Part shown: positions 27,091 to 36,999 of the stretch, one piece after another
Position numbering within the stretch: the first letter of the stretch is position 1
How the letters are laid out: each line of letters begins with the position of its first letter
Origin: SAR324 cluster bacterium REDSEA-S27_B3
Lineage (GTDB): Bacteria; SAR324; NAC60-12
Length of the DNA: 64,000 bases
Direction: 5' to 3'
NCBI GenBank assembly: GCA_001627865.1
Contig: LUQO01000045.1
Location: forward strand, 37,728-101,727
Notes under the pieces: model-generated
Seen by the model: only the letters and a program-made list of their open reading frames with translations
What the model was told of the DNA's origin: nothing
The model's database searches: none
Translations under genes and position numbers: made by a program

Positions 27091-27094
27091 CTAG
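25913..27094 (+). CDS. IS4-family DDE transposase
   Basis: The tracked start is a TTG (25901); the ATG 25913 has GGAG six bases upstream and is preferred, giving 393 aa. An N-terminal DUF4372-like region ([20 protein letters not shown]) precedes the DDE catalytic core. First Asp: [11 protein letters not shown]. Second Asp: [11 protein letters not shown]. Glu in the IS4 signature Y-2-R-3-E-6-[18 protein letters not shown]. All three catalytic residues are present and the frame is intact, so the enzyme may be active. The TAG stop at 27092-27094 lies inside the flanking CTAG. Confidence 0.93.
   Translation: MFKGQYVFSQITDHLPLHTFRRCVERYLGERYVKHFKCFDQYLAMSFAQLTHRESLRDIEACLQAHSSKLYHMGFRSSISRSTLADANEQRDWRIYADFAQALIRIARPLYAGDQLELDLKNTVYALDASTIDLCFSVFPWALFRSTKSAVKLHTLLDLRGNIPSFVHISEGKLHDVNALDMIVPEAGSFYVMDRGYLDFERLYSLNNAGAFFVIRSKNNIQFKRRYSHSVKKSSGIRCDQTIKLIGLNTKNKYPKPLRRVKYHDNQTDKTLNLFTNNEVISAQTVADLYRYRWKVELFFKWIKQHLRIRSFYGTSENAVKSQIWIAISIYVLIAIIKKQLKIKAELYTILQILSLTLFEKIPLKQLLENKHCMTQIHEYAIQLNLFDNLTGH
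27076..27094 (-). repeat. IS right inverted repeat with flanking CTAG
   Basis: Read inward on the minus strand: CTAG (27094-27091), then TGTCCGGTTAAGTTA (27090-27076). The CTAG supplies stop codons for genes on both strands. Confidence 0.8.
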
Positions 27095-27276
27095 TGATTG
27101 ATGATAAAGTTTATCTCTCCCTGGCGATAAAGGGTTACATCTTTAGATTTATGATTTGCCACATGGGAAAAACCCAATATCTTAAATACCTCTTCAAGTA
27201 TGCCCCTTTCTGGCGAAGAAAATTCCACAAATTCAAATCCTTCTAAACCCATCGGGTTTTCAAACAAATCAGCCAT
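27091..27276 (-). pseudogene. hppD: hppD 5' remnant (4-hydroxyphenylpyruvate dioxygenase), truncated at the IS
   Basis: The 61 codons read [19 protein letters not shown], then [20 protein letters not shown] and GEINFIINH. This is the typical start of 4-hydroxyphenylpyruvate dioxygenase, which converts the tyrosine keto acid to homogentisate. The frame then hits TAG formed by the CTAG at the IS edge. The normal protein is about 350 aa with iron ligands in the missing part. The bases on the far side of the IS do not continue the gene, so more than a simple insertion occurred. It follows the response regulator gene by 21 bp and has a good Shine-Dalgarno (CAGGAG). Confidence 0.88.
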
Positions 27277-27297
27277 TTCTACTCCTGAGAATTATAG

Positions 27298-27981
27298 TTA
27301 CCTTTTGAAATAACGGCGTTCAGGTCGTCCCACTCCTCCATAACTTACATCTACATCTAAAATAATTTGGGAAACTAAATATTCAAGATAACGCCTGACA
27401 GTGGTACGGCTTGCTCCTATCTGTGAGGCTACTTCTTCGGAAGTTAATCCTGAACTATGTACTGAGTTGAATACCTGCTGCACCTTATCTAATGTGAGCC
27501 TGTCAATACCTTTCGGAAATTCCGGAAGTTCTACTGAGTTCCCCCTTCTTACTGTCTGAAGAGCCCTGTCAACTTCAGACTGATCCAGCTGGTCAATATT
27601 CAGCAGTTGATTTTTTGTTTGACGATACCGCTCCAGTGTCGCCCGAAATCGTGTAAATACTACCGGTTTTAGTATGTAATCAAACACGCCGCCATGTAGT
27701 GCTTCATTGAACAAATGAACTTCTTTTGCAGCAGTGATTGGAATTACATCCACATTTTTATTATGCATCCTTGCCTTCTTTAAAAATTCCAAGCCATTGC
27801 CTTCAGGAAAGAAAATATCCAGCAGCAACAAATCCGGCTCAAGAATATCAAGTTGCGATTGGGCGTCTTCAAGGTTGTTGGCAATACCAACCACTTCAAA
27901 TCCTGTAGTTTTTTCAGTATATTGCCGATGTATCTCCGCAATACGAATATCATCGTCAATAATCAGTACACGCAAATTCAT
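27298..27981 (-). CDS. CitB/DcuR-type response regulator
   Basis: This 227-aa protein has a receiver domain with the phosphoacceptor Asp in DLLLLDIFFPEGNGLE, acidic pair IIDDD at the start, and Lys in ILKPV. The C-terminal part is the CitT/DctR-type helix-turn-helix (GLTSEEVASQIGASRTTVRR). Regulators of this class respond to di- and tricarboxylates and activate transporters or fermentation genes. It follows its kinase gene by 14 bp, and the divergent tctCBA operon next door is the obvious target (inference). Confidence 0.9.
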   Translation of the reverse strand: MNLRVLIIDDDIRIAEIHRQYTEKTTGFEVVGIANNLEDAQSQLDILEPDLLLLDIFFPEGNGLEFLKKARMHNKNVDVIPITAAKEVHLFNEALHGGVFDYILKPVVFTRFRATLERYRQTKNQLLNIDQLDQSEVDRALQTVRRGNSVELPEFPKGIDRLTLDKVQQVFNSVHSSGLTSEEVASQIGASRTTVRRYLEYLVSQIILDVDVSYGGVGRPERRYFKR

Positions 27982-27995
27982 ACAATACCAGCAAA

Positions 27996-29621
27996 TTAAT
28001 TTTGTTTTTTAGGGATATAGATTGTAAAACGCATTCCTCCGATGGAACTGCGAACTACTGTCAAATATCCTCCAAGAAATTTCAAATTTTCGTGTACTAT
28101 TGAAAGTCCGACTCCTCTTCCTTTACCAGATTTTGTTGAAAAACCATGTTGCAGAGACAAGTCTACAGATTCATCATCAATTCCCAGACCGGAGTCTTCT
28201 ACCTCAAAGATAAGATCATTTCCGTAATCCGTCATTGAAAGCTTTACTGTGCAGAGTCCGGATGTGTTTTCCTGTGCAGCCTCTATAGCATTTTCCAACA
28301 GATTACCTAAAATTGTTACAATTTTTTCACGATTAATTTTTTCTGGAATATCTATCATGCTGCTTTCAGAATCCAGTTGAAAATCGATCCGCATTTCCTT
28401 GGCACGGTTGTACTTACCTAAGATAATAGCAGACAATAATGGATCCGGAACTTTGACGGCTAAAGTTCCCAGAAGTTCCTGATATCCGGAAGTCTCCCGG
28501 CCAATCAAATCAAGCGCTTCACGATGAGAACCAAGCTGAATGAGCCCTGCAAGAGTGTGCAATTTGTTGGAATACTCATGAGTCTGAGCCCGTAAAGCTT
28601 CTGAATATTCTTGAATCTGGGAAAGTTCCTGGGCCAGCCTGTCTATTTCTTCTTTACGCCTGAAACTGGATACTACTCCTGTTACCTTATCATTCTGCCA
28701 AATCGGCACTCTGTTGACTACTACCTCAATATCTCCAATTTGCATTTCCTGATCGAATTGCTCTTCCCCACTTTGTAAAACCTCCAGCATCCTGGTTTGA
28801 GGAAAAATTGACTCAATCGGTGCACCTAAACTTGTTTCAGGAGGGATACCCAATAATTTAGCTGCTTCATGGTCGAGCATAGTTACACTTCCTTCATCGT
28901 TTATTGCAACCACTCCTTCTCTGATTGATTCTAATATAGCATTACGTTCCCTGAACAAACGTGCAATTTCTACAGGTTCCAGTCCAAAAATAGATCGTTT
29001 AACATCTCTTGCAATCAGCCATGTACCTACTCCACCGAGCAAAAAAAGTCCGAATACCCACAACAAAACACGTTGCAGATACCCCGCTGTTACGCTTTCT
29101 ACGGTTTCCTGTAAATAGCCGACTGATACCACCCCAATCACTTTGTCTGCAATATCAAAAATGGGAACTTTACCGCGCATTGAAGGTCCGAGTGTGCCAA
29201 CTGCCTTGGAAACATAGGCTTCCCCTTTTTCCAGAGCACGAGGATTATCACCGCCAACCATTAACTTGCCAATCCTTTCTGGTACGGGATGACTATAGCG
29301 CCTACCTTCATGGTCTCCAACAACTACAAACCGTGCTCCAGTTGCTTTTCTCACTGATTCAGCATAAAGCTGTATATGTGTAGAGCTCTTATTCTTCAAG
29401 CCCTCCTGTACTACAGATGTCAGGGACACTGCCTTCGAAACATTGAGAGCATTTCGACCGATGTACTCTTCCAGGATAGAAGAAACCAGTAAGGAAACCA
29501 TTAACCATGTAATGCTGATCAAAACGCCAAGCAAAATGGACATCAGTAAAAGCATTCGTCCATGCAGAGTTCTGGGGAATAAATTTTTTGTCAGTGAAAT
29601 GATATTTAATGTATGTTTCAT
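27996..29621 (-). CDS. CitA/DcuS-type sensor histidine kinase
   Basis: This 541-aa inner-membrane sensor has two membrane helices (LLMSILLGVLISITWLMVSL and LLWVFGLFLLGGVGTWLIA). They enclose a periplasmic domain with the CitA/DcuS pattern (GARFVVVGDHEGRRYSHP). A cytoplasmic PAS domain follows, then the DHp helix with phosphoacceptor His in RAQTHEYSNKLHTLAGLI. The ATPase domain has N-box NLLENAIEAAQE and G-boxes EDSGLGIDDE and GKGRGVGLSI. Such kinases sense citrate, malate or similar acids. It is divergent from tctCBA, the probable target. Confidence 0.92.
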   Translation of the reverse strand: MKHTLNIISLTKNLFPRTLHGRMLLLMSILLGVLISITWLMVSLLVSSILEEYIGRNALNVSKAVSLTSVVQEGLKNKSSTHIQLYAESVRKATGARFVVVGDHEGRRYSHPVPERIGKLMVGGDNPRALEKGEAYVSKAVGTLGPSMRGKVPIFDIADKVIGVVSVGYLQETVESVTAGYLQRVLLWVFGLFLLGGVGTWLIARDVKRSIFGLEPVEIARLFRERNAILESIREGVVAINDEGSVTMLDHEAAKLLGIPPETSLGAPIESIFPQTRMLEVLQSGEEQFDQEMQIGDIEVVVNRVPIWQNDKVTGVVSSFRRKEEIDRLAQELSQIQEYSEALRAQTHEYSNKLHTLAGLIQLGSHREALDLIGRETSGYQELLGTLAVKVPDPLLSAIILGKYNRAKEMRIDFQLDSESSMIDIPEKINREKIVTILGNLLENAIEAAQENTSGLCTVKLSMTDYGNDLIFEVEDSGLGIDDESVDLSLQHGFSTKSGKGRGVGLSIVHENLKFLGGYLTVVRSSIGGMRFTIYIPKKQN

Positions 29622-29772
29622 TTTTTATGTAATTTTTTATTGTGAACAAAATGAACAATATGAATAAAAGAAAATGAAAAATTTTTAACTGCGTAATCTT
29701 TACGTACTCACATAACTAGTTTAACATCTACCATTCGTGAATGCACTCCAGCATATTTTTTCAAAACCTGCA

Positions 29773-29795
29773 GTAGCATGATACGGAAATGCTAC
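29773..29795. promoter_or_regulatory. Inverted repeat upstream of tctC, candidate regulator site
   Basis: Perfect 7-bp arms GTAGCAT (29773-29779) and ATGCTAC (29789-29795), separated by 9 bp. It lies in the 288-bp region between the divergent kinase and tctC genes, a plausible site for the CitB-type regulator. No clear promoter hexamers are visible nearby. Confidence 0.4.
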
Positions 29796-29830
29796 GATCT
29801 CAATTCTTCTCTGTTTAGAACGTGGCTGGC

Positions 29831-29856
29831 CAGAAACACTTCGTTTCTGTTTTTTT
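29831..29856 (+). terminator. Terminator-like hairpin in the tctC leader (possible attenuator)
   Basis: CAGAAAC-ACTTC-GTTTCTG forms a perfect 7-bp stem with a 5-base loop, followed by seven T residues (29850-29856). No plus-strand gene precedes it, so it cannot simply end an upstream operon. A second hairpin, GTCGGC-CTCAT-GCCGGC, follows at 29864-29880 just before the tctC ribosome site. Together these suggest leader control of tctCBA. Confidence 0.5.
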
Positions 29857-29909
29857 GTAAACCGTCGGCCTCATGCCGGCTTTATTAATTATTCATTCAG
29901 GAGAACAAT

Positions 29910-30878
29910 ATGAATAAACTCGCAAAAATAATTGTATTAGCACTTGCTTCTGTCGCGATTTCTACAGGTAGTAGTTTTGCGGTAGAAATTAACAAAATAC
30001 ATTTCCTGATCCCTGGTGGCGCAGGCGGAGGATGGGATGGTACTGCAAGAGGTACCGGAGAAGCCCTGACCAAATCAGGGTTGATTAGCAGCGCTACTTA
30101 TGAAAATATGTCCGGAGGTGGCGGCGGAAAAGCAATAGGTTATCTGATTGAAAATTCCAAAAGTAATCACGGTACGTTGATGGTGAATTCAACACCAATC
30201 GTAATCCGTTCTTTAACAAAAGTGTTCCCGCAAAATTTCCGGGATCTTACACTAATTTCCGGAACCATCGGAGACTATGCGGCACTGGTTGTAAATTCTG
30301 GAAGCTCGCTGGGCAATTTTGACGACCTTGTTAAAGCCTACAAGAAAAATCCAAGTGCAGTCGCCATCGGCGGAGGTTCTGTTCCGGGAGGGATGGACCA
30401 CCTGGTAGCGGCAATGGCATTCAAGGCGGCAGGTGCCGATCCAACAAAAGTTAAATACATCCCCTTCGATGCAGGAGGAAAGGCAATGGCAGCATTACTT
30501 TCAGGAGAGATCGATGCACTGTCCACAGGTTTTTCAGAAGCTGTGGCACTGGAGCAGGCGGGGAAGGTACGTATCATTGGTGTTACTTCCGATGAGCGAG
30601 TTCCTGCAGCCCCTAAAGCCCCGACTTTGAAAGAACAGGGTTATGATGCAACATTCGTCAACTGGCGCGGTTTTTTTGCTGCTCCTGATCTTCCCAGCAA
30701 CAAACGCCGTGCATACATAGAAGTACTGGGCAAGATGTATGACACTCCGGAATGGGAAAAGGTCCGTGCAAGAAACGGATGGGTTAACATTCATAATCCA
30801 GGTGACAGTTTCATGGACTTCCTTTCTACTCAGGAAGAGGTCATTGGAAACCTTATGCGCGAACTTGGGTTCCTGTAA
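29910..30878 (+). CDS. tctC: TctC, tripartite tricarboxylate transporter substrate-binding protein
   Basis: This 322-aa periplasmic binding protein has a signal peptide ending SSFAVE. Family segments include IHFLIPGGAGGGWDGTARGT, VNSTPIVIRSLT and IGGGSVPGGMDHL. TTT-family receptors bind citrate, other carboxylates or amides and deliver them to TctAB. A good AGGAGA ribosome site precedes the ATG. tctB follows 15 bp later. The divergent CitA/CitB-type system suggests a carboxylate ligand; the exact substrate is not readable. Confidence 0.93.
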   Translation: MNKLAKIIVLALASVAISTGSSFAVEINKIHFLIPGGAGGGWDGTARGTGEALTKSGLISSATYENMSGGGGGKAIGYLIENSKSNHGTLMVNSTPIVIRSLTKVFPQNFRDLTLISGTIGDYAALVVNSGSSLGNFDDLVKAYKKNPSAVAIGGGSVPGGMDHLVAAMAFKAAGADPTKVKYIPFDAGGKAMAALLSGEIDALSTGFSEAVALEQAGKVRIIGVTSDERVPAAPKAPTLKEQGYDATFVNWRGFFAAPDLPSNKRRAYIEVLGKMYDTPEWEKVRARNGWVNIHNPGDSFMDFLSTQEEVIGNLMRELGFL

Positions 30879-30893
30879 TCCGGAGAAATTTTA

Positions 30894-31445
30894 ATGCGGG
30901 AGGAGGTTTTCTCCCGCTTACTTATTCCATTTTTCTTCATCATGCTAAGCATCAACCGCTGGATTGCACTGGGGATGCTCGCTTTTTCCAGTGGCTACGG
31001 CTACCTTTCCTTTACTTACAGAATTCTGCCATTTGAACAGTTTCTTGCGATGAAGCCTAATACCCTGCCCATTGGACTTGCATTGGCGGGTATGGTCTGC
31101 TCTGTGGCTCTGTTGCTGACACCAGATGGTCAGAGTTCCAGCTCAACTGAGGAAAACAAGGTTATTGGATCAGATCAGAAATACCTGGAATCTCCAGAGA
31201 ATTATGAATGGGGCAAAGGTATTGGACTTTTAATCCTGGCAGTAATATATGCACTATCCCTCAGACAAGCAGGATTTCTGATTGCAACCTCCTTGTTTCT
31301 TAGTATCGGAGGTTTAATGCTTGGGGAACGTAAAATCTGGATTTTATTACCGGTTTCCTGTGCTGCATCATTCCTGGTCTGGTATCTCGTGGATGAAGTT
31401 TTGTCCATCTTCATGCGGCCCTGGCCGATGATTTTCTATCAGTGA
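30894..31445 (+). CDS. tctB: TctB, small membrane subunit of the TTT transporter
   Basis: This 183-aa protein has four hydrophobic segments and the TctB-type layout: two N-terminal helices (RWIALGMLAFSSGYGYLSFT), a polar loop rich in Ser/Glu, and two C-terminal helices (GIGLLILAVIYALSLRQAGF and ILLPVSCAASFLVWYLVDEV). It lies between tctC and tctA with gaps of 15 and 7 bp, which strongly supports the assignment, since TctB is poorly conserved. Confidence 0.87.
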   Translation: MREEVFSRLLIPFFFIMLSINRWIALGMLAFSSGYGYLSFTYRILPFEQFLAMKPNTLPIGLALAGMVCSVALLLTPDGQSSSSTEENKVIGSDQKYLESPENYEWGKGIGLLILAVIYALSLRQAGFLIATSLFLSIGGLMLGERKIWILLPVSCAASFLVWYLVDEVLSIFMRPWPMIFYQ

Positions 31446-31452
31446 GGTTATA

Positions 31453-32955
31453 ATGTGGGACCAGATGCTTCTTGGTATCCAGACAGCCTTCACTCTGCAG
31501 AACATGCTATTTGCTGCGCTTGGATGCTTCATTGGAACTATCATAGGAATGCTCCCAGGACTAGGACCAATGTCTGTGGTGGCAATCATGATCCCCGTCA
31601 GCATTCAGATTGGAGATCCTTCAACGACCCTAATTCTACTTGCCGGGGTTTATTACGGTGCGATTTTCGGTGGTTCGACTTCCTCAATTCTGATAAATGC
31701 ACCCGGAGAGGCTGCGGTGGTGGCTACTTCTTTCGATGGTTACCCGATGACCCGAAAAGGACAAGCCGGAAAGGCATTGACAATTGCTGCGATTTCTTCC
31801 TTTGCAGGGGGTACAATCGGGGCCATTCTCCTGATGGGATTTGCTCCAGCCCTGGCTAGTTTCGCTATTCTATTCTGGTCTGCAGAGTACTTTGCACTTA
31901 TGCTGGTAGGGCTTTCCGCAGTAGCCGCTTTTGCTGGAAAAGGTAAAGTTCTCAAGGCACTTATGATGACACTGTTAGGACTGATGCTTGCGACAGTGGG
32001 AGAATCATCTCTTTTCAACGCACCCCGTTTTACGCTTGGATTACTTGATCTGCAGAGCGGAATTCATTTCGTCACTCTTGCAATGGGACTTTTTGCCGTT
32101 CCAGAAGCTTTCTTCCTCGCCCTGGATGTGCTTCGTGGCAAAAAGGGTGGTTCCAAGGAAGCTCGTGAAATTTCAAACCTTCGCATCAATGTTAAGGAAG
32201 CCAAAACTATTGCACCGGTTATTGGAAGGCAATCAATCCAAGGCTTCCTGATTGGCGTAATGCCCGGTGCCGGTGCCACAATTGCCTCCTTTCTCGGATA
32301 CGCAGTGGAACGGAACCTTGCGAAGCCCGAGGAACGTAAGGAATTCGGCGAAGGTTCAATCAAGGGTCTTGCTGCTCCGGAAACTGCAAACAATGCTGCA
32401 AGCACAGGGTCTTTTGTACCGCTTTTAACTCTTGGGATTCCCGGTTCCGGAACAACAGCAATACTGCTTGGCGCACTGATCGCCCTGAATCTTCAGCCAG
32501 GACCGCTTCTTTTGCAGGATCGTCCTGAAGTTTTCTGGTCGGTGATTTTTTCGATGTACTTCGGCAACGTCATCCTACTCATCCTCAACCTGCCGCTGGT
32601 TCCCTACATTGCCAAAATTCTGGCAGTTCCGAGGACTTACCTGATTCCTTTTGTACTTTTTTTCGCCATGGCAGGAGCCTACATCGGGCAGAACAATGCA
32701 ACTGAACTGCTTTTGCTCCTGGGCTTCGGTGTGTTTGCCATCCTCATGCGATTTGCGGATTACCCGCTCCCACCCATGCTGATTGGCTTTGTCCTTGGCC
32801 AGCTGTTTGAAGATAATTTCGGAAGAGCGATTCGTAACGCCAACGGCATCCAGTTTATCTGGGAACGTCCGATGACACTGATTCTGATTGTCTCTGCAGC
32901 AGTATTTATTATTTATCCACTTCTCAGGGATTGGATGGCAAATAAACGAAAATAG
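31453..32955 (+). CDS. tctA: TctA, large membrane subunit of the TTT transporter
   Basis: This 500-aa polytopic permease is of normal TctA length with about 10-12 membrane helices. The conserved glycine-rich repeats are clear: GCFIGTIIGMLPGLGPMSVV near the N-terminus and GFLIGVMPGAGATIASFLGY in the middle, plus FGGSTSSILINAPGEAA. TctA probably forms the substrate path and couples uptake to proton or sodium flow. The gene ends 61 bp from the convergent 5-oxoprolinase gene; no terminator hairpin is obvious between them. Confidence 0.95.
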   Translation: MWDQMLLGIQTAFTLQNMLFAALGCFIGTIIGMLPGLGPMSVVAIMIPVSIQIGDPSTTLILLAGVYYGAIFGGSTSSILINAPGEAAVVATSFDGYPMTRKGQAGKALTIAAISSFAGGTIGAILLMGFAPALASFAILFWSAEYFALMLVGLSAVAAFAGKGKVLKALMMTLLGLMLATVGESSLFNAPRFTLGLLDLQSGIHFVTLAMGLFAVPEAFFLALDVLRGKKGGSKEAREISNLRINVKEAKTIAPVIGRQSIQGFLIGVMPGAGATIASFLGYAVERNLAKPEERKEFGEGSIKGLAAPETANNAASTGSFVPLLTLGIPGSGTTAILLGALIALNLQPGPLLLQDRPEVFWSVIFSMYFGNVILLILNLPLVPYIAKILAVPRTYLIPFVLFFAMAGAYIGQNNATELLLLLGFGVFAILMRFADYPLPPMLIGFVLGQLFEDNFGRAIRNANGIQFIWERPMTLILIVSAAVFIIYPLLRDWMANKRK

Positions 32956-33016
32956 ATTTTTTTCATTAACAGCAGGATATAATTACTAATCTATCTTGAA
33001 AATCATATTAAGCTAA

Positions 33017-36000
33017 TCAATTGCTAATTGGACCATAGCCACCGCCACCTGGAGTTTCGATGCGGATACGGTCGCCTGCTTCAGCGTTAATTTCGTTTTT
33101 ACCTCCTAAGTGGAGTTTTGAGCCGTCCTTGCGTATAAAGAGATTGCGTCCGCATTTTCCCGATTCACCACCGTTGAGTCCGTATGGCTGGTGAACCCTG
33201 CGTTCAGAAAGAATTGCGGTGTTAAGGGGTTCCAAAAATTCTACTTCCCGCACCAGCCCATTACCACCTGAATACAGTCCGGATCCTCCAGAATCATTCC
33301 GGATGGAAAATTCACGCAGCATTACCGGATAACGTCTTTCCAGAATTTCCGGATCAGTGATGCGTGTGTTCGTCATGTGTGTGTGAACTCCACTCTGACC
33401 ATGCCACTCTGGACCTGCTCCGGCGCCCCCACCAATCGTTTCATAATATCCGAATTTTTCGTTTCCGAATGTGAAATTATTCATGCATCCCTGTGAGGCC
33501 GCGCAGGCACGAAACGCTTTCAGGATCACATCCGTAATGCGCTGTGAAGTGAGCACGTTGCCTCCTACAACCGCTGCGTTTTCTGAAGGAGCCAGCAGAG
33601 AACCTTCTTCTATGATTACTTCAATTGGATTCAGACAACCCTGATTAAGCGGAATTTCCTGGTCGATCAAACAGCGCAAACCATACAAAATTGCTGAATG
33701 GGTTACTGCTCTTGGAGAATTCAAATTCCCCCAAAGTTCGGCTCCTGTACCGGTAAAATCAAAAACAGCGCTGCCGTCACGACGATCGATTGTAAGTCGT
33801 AAAATTATTTCACTACCGTCGTCCAGAAAATCACTTGCTTCCACTGTGTCCACTTCAGACAAACCTTCCCGCATTGATAGCTCCTTAAGCATATTTCGCA
33901 CAGCTTCCTCGGCATTGCTTTGAATGTGATGCATGTAAGCCTGCACGATCTGAAGTCCGGGAGTATTTTCCATAGTAAAATGCTCTACCATTTCCAATAG
34001 TAAATCTATACCCCGCTGATTAGCGGCAACCTGTGCTTTCAAATCAGAGAGATTGTCTGAAAGCAAACGTGTTCCGCTGATTGCAGGTTCACCGGGTTTG
34101 CGCTCAATTTTTCCGGGTGCCTGCAGCAGCTCAATAACTCCGGCTTCGTTAAACACACCATTTTCAACCAGTTTAAAAGATTTGATGCATGCCCCTTCTT
34201 CCTTCAATTCACGGGAAAACGGTGGCATTGATCCGGGAGAAATACCGCCAATATCTGCATGATGTCCGCGGCTGGCCACGTAAAAAATCGGTTTGTCGGA
34301 AGCTTCTACTTTTGCTGTTTTTTCTGACACCTGTACCTGCCAAACCGGTGTGATAACAGTCATGTCCGGTAGATGACTTCCTCCGGCAATTGGATGGTTT
34401 GTCAGCAGAACATCTCCTTTATTAAGTGATTTGCCCAATAATTTAACCTGCTGTCGAACTGCTTCACTCATTGCGCCAAGATGTACCGGCTGGTGAGGGG
34501 CATTGGCCACCAATCCTCCGGTTTCATCAAAAATTGCACAGGAAAAATCCAGGCGTTCCTTGATGTTTGTGGATATGGCAGTACGCTGCAGAGTGCGTCC
34601 CATCTGTTCCGCAATTGACATGAAAAGGTTACCGAAAATAGAAACCTGAACAGGATCCGCCTGTGTGCCGATCTCCATGTATGATTTGGTTTCAACCGTA
34701 ATTACCACGTCACCATACTCAGTTATTTCAGCACTGCAGCCCGGTTCAATCAGAATTGTTGAAGTGTCCTGCATTATAATTGCTGGTCCCGCAATGCAAT
34801 GTCCCGGACCCAGTTTTTCCAGCAGAAAAATTGGAGTTTTATGCCAGCTTCCTGCTCCGGTGCTTTCAGAAATGAAATAACAACTAGTATGATTTTCCAG
34901 TTTTGGGGATTTGGATTTTTTTGCAAGTGGAAATTTTTCCAGACCAAGTGATTTTGCTACTGCCCGCACCCGTATATCATCCACAATTATTTCCCGGTCT
35001 ATTAAATCAAAACCAAATTCCCTGCGGTATGTCTTACGGAAAGCTCCAACAAAGTCCGGAAGATCATTAATTACTTTCTTATTTCCCGGACTTGATTTCG
35101 AACCAGTTGATCTGTTTCTTACAATCTCATAGTTAAATGTTTCCTGTTTGTCCGGTTCCGGAATCATCAGTGCCGTGTCCGTTCCCTGGTATCTCAAATT
35201 GAGATAGCGCTTTATTCGAATTTGCTCCGGTTGGTATCCCTGATCAATTAACTCTGTTTTTGCCTCTTCTGCTAAACTATCCAGATTTTTCTGCAACAAT
35301 TTCTTTGTATTATCCTGAATGTTTTCAGACAAAACGCTCGCGGAAGGCTGCTGTTTTTCCACTACAATATCAGCCAGTCCCATTCCGTAGGCGGAAAGAA
35401 TACCGGCAAAACGGTGCACAAAAATTTTGGAAATTCCGAGTTCACGGGCGATCGCGCATGCATGTTGTCCGGCTGCTCCGCCAAAACATGCCAGCGCGTG
35501 TTCCTTAATGTCAAAACCTCGCATTACCGAAATCTCACGAATCGGACGAACCATAACTTCGTTGGCAACTCTTAAAAATCCTAGAGCGACTTCTTCAAGT
35601 GACATTTGCGGAAGATTTTTTTCCGTTGAATATTTATTTATTTCCGCGGTTAACTTTTCCAGAGCCGCCCGGGAAGCCTCAAGATCAAGCGCTTCATTTT
35701 CATTTGGACCAAATATTTTGGGGAAATAATCCGGATGCAAACGACCCAACACTAAATTTGCGTCCGTGACCGCTAAATATCCTTCTTTTCTATAACAAAC
35801 CGGTCCCGGATGTGCTCCGGCTGAATCCGGACCTACCTCGAATAAACCGTTGCGGAAAAACAACCGTGAACCACCGCCTGCCGCAACAGTTTTGATGTGC
35901 ATCTGCGGAGCCTGAATACGCACGCCTGCTGTTTCTGTCTCATGAACAAGTTCATAGTCATCACCGTATCGTGAAACATCTGTTGAGGTCCCCCCCATGT

Positions 36001-36961
36001 CAAAGCCAATCACCGGCAGTCCCAAATCGGTAGTCATGGCATATCCAACAACGCCTCCTGCAGGCCCGGACAGGATTGCATTGCTTCCCTTGAAATTAGC
36101 TGAATCTGTCAGGCCTCCGTCTGACTGCATGAAAAGCAATTTTGAATTTTTCAATTTGTCAGAAAATCCTGAGCGAAAGCTTTCAAGATAATTCCGGATG
36201 TGTGGTGTGAGATAAGCATCAACGGTTGTGGTGTCTCCACGTGCCACCATTTTAACCATCGGCATGACCTTGTGCGAAAGTGAAATCTGTACAAAACCGA
36301 TGTCGCGAGCAATTTCACCTATTTGCCGTTCATGTTCCGGGAATGCATAAGAATGCAAAAACACAACTGCCACCGCCTTTATGCCATTATTGAAAACATT
36401 TTCTAGTTGACTGCACACCTCACTCAAATCAGGTTTTGCCAATATTTCAAATTTCTCTCCGGTAGTGCCTTCGACAATTGATGAATTTGTTTGGCGTGTT
36501 GTGTCACTACCGTTTTTTTTGAAAATCCGGACACGTTCCTCAACCTCAATCACTTCCTCGTAGAGTAAATCAAGTTTACGGATTTCCAGATCAAATATTT
36601 TGGGTCGGCTTTGATTTCCGATTTGCAGCAGATCACGGAAACCTTTTGTGGTTACCAGCACAGTTTTCTCGCCTTTTCTTTCCAGCAGCGCGTTTGTGGC
36701 AACGGTGGTACCCATGCGAATCCATTCAATATTTTCCGCAGAAATACCGGTAGGTCCGCCGCCAGATTCTTTGGAAAAGGGCAGTCCAGTTACTGATTCC
36801 AGAATGCGGCGAATTCCTTCAAGAGGCGCGTCTGCATAATTGCCTGGATCTTCAGAAAGAAGCTTAACCACTCGGAATCCCTGCTCCCCGGGAACTTCAG
36901 CATAAACATCAGTGAATGTTCCTCCGCGGTCAATGGAAAAACGGAATAAAGGTGTATCCAT
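33017..36961 (-). CDS. 5-oxoprolinase (ATP-hydrolysing), HyuA-HyuB fusion
   Basis: This 1314-aa protein joins a hydantoinase A half and a hydantoinase B half, as in eukaryotic-type OPLAH. The A half has ATPase-fold motifs [13 protein letters not shown] (residues ~10-22) and [15 protein letters not shown], plus [18 protein letters not shown]. The B half begins near residue 762 ([20 protein letters not shown]) and includes [24 protein letters not shown] and [18 protein letters not shown]. The enzyme opens 5-oxoproline to glutamate using ATP. Other cyclic amides are possible substrates. It is 38 bp after dctM in one operon with a TRAP transporter, which could supply the substrate. Confidence 0.9.
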   Translation of the reverse strand: MDTPLFRFSIDRGGTFTDVYAEVPGEQGFRVVKLLSEDPGNYADAPLEGIRRILESVTGLPFSKESGGGPTGISAENIEWIRMGTTVATNALLERKGEKTVLVTTKGFRDLLQIGNQSRPKIFDLEIRKLDLLYEEVIEVEERVRIFKKNGSDTTRQTNSSIVEGTTGEKFEILAKPDLSEVCSQLENVFNNGIKAVAVVFLHSYAFPEHERQIGEIARDIGFVQISLSHKVMPMVKMVARGDTTTVDAYLTPHIRNYLESFRSGFSDKLKNSKLLFMQSDGGLTDSANFKGSNAILSGPAGGVVGYAMTTDLGLPVIGFDMGGTSTDVSRYGDDYELVHETETAGVRIQAPQMHIKTVAAGGGSRLFFRNGLFEVGPDSAGAHPGPVCYRKEGYLAVTDANLVLGRLHPDYFPKIFGPNENEALDLEASRAALEKLTAEINKYSTEKNLPQMSLEEVALGFLRVANEVMVRPIREISVMRGFDIKEHALACFGGAAGQHACAIARELGISKIFVHRFAGILSAYGMGLADIVVEKQQPSASVLSENIQDNTKKLLQKNLDSLAEEAKTELIDQGYQPEQIRIKRYLNLRYQGTDTALMIPEPDKQETFNYEIVRNRSTGSKSSPGNKKVINDLPDFVGAFRKTYRREFGFDLIDREIIVDDIRVRAVAKSLGLEKFPLAKKSKSPKLENHTSCYFISESTGAGSWHKTPIFLLEKLGPGHCIAGPAIIMQDTSTILIEPGCSAEITEYGDVVITVETKSYMEIGTQADPVQVSIFGNLFMSIAEQMGRTLQRTAISTNIKERLDFSCAIFDETGGLVANAPHQPVHLGAMSEAVRQQVKLLGKSLNKGDVLLTNHPIAGGSHLPDMTVITPVWQVQVSEKTAKVEASDKPIFYVASRGHHADIGGISPGSMPPFSRELKEEGACIKSFKLVENGVFNEAGVIELLQAPGKIERKPGEPAISGTRLLSDNLSDLKAQVAANQRGIDLLLEMVEHFTMENTPGLQIVQAYMHHIQSNAEEAVRNMLKELSMREGLSEVDTVEASDFLDDGSEIILRLTIDRRDGSAVFDFTGTGAELWGNLNSPRAVTHSAILYGLRCLIDQEIPLNQGCLNPIEVIIEEGSLLAPSENAAVVGGNVLTSQRITDVILKAFRACAASQGCMNNFTFGNEKFGYYETIGGGAGAGPEWHGQSGVHTHMTNTRITDPEILERRYPVMLREFSIRNDSGGSGLYSGGNGLVREVEFLEPLNTAILSERRVHQPYGLNGGESGKCGRNLFIRKDGSKLHLGGKNEINAEAGDRIRIETPGGGGYGPISN

Positions 36962-36999
36962 AAAAATTGGTTAAGGAAAAATAATGGATGGGGATGTCA

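Noticed and set aside
33017-36961. Separate hyuA and hyuB genes
   Set aside because: The frame is continuous from the A half into the B half without a stop or frameshift, so this is a true fusion of 5-oxoprolinase type.
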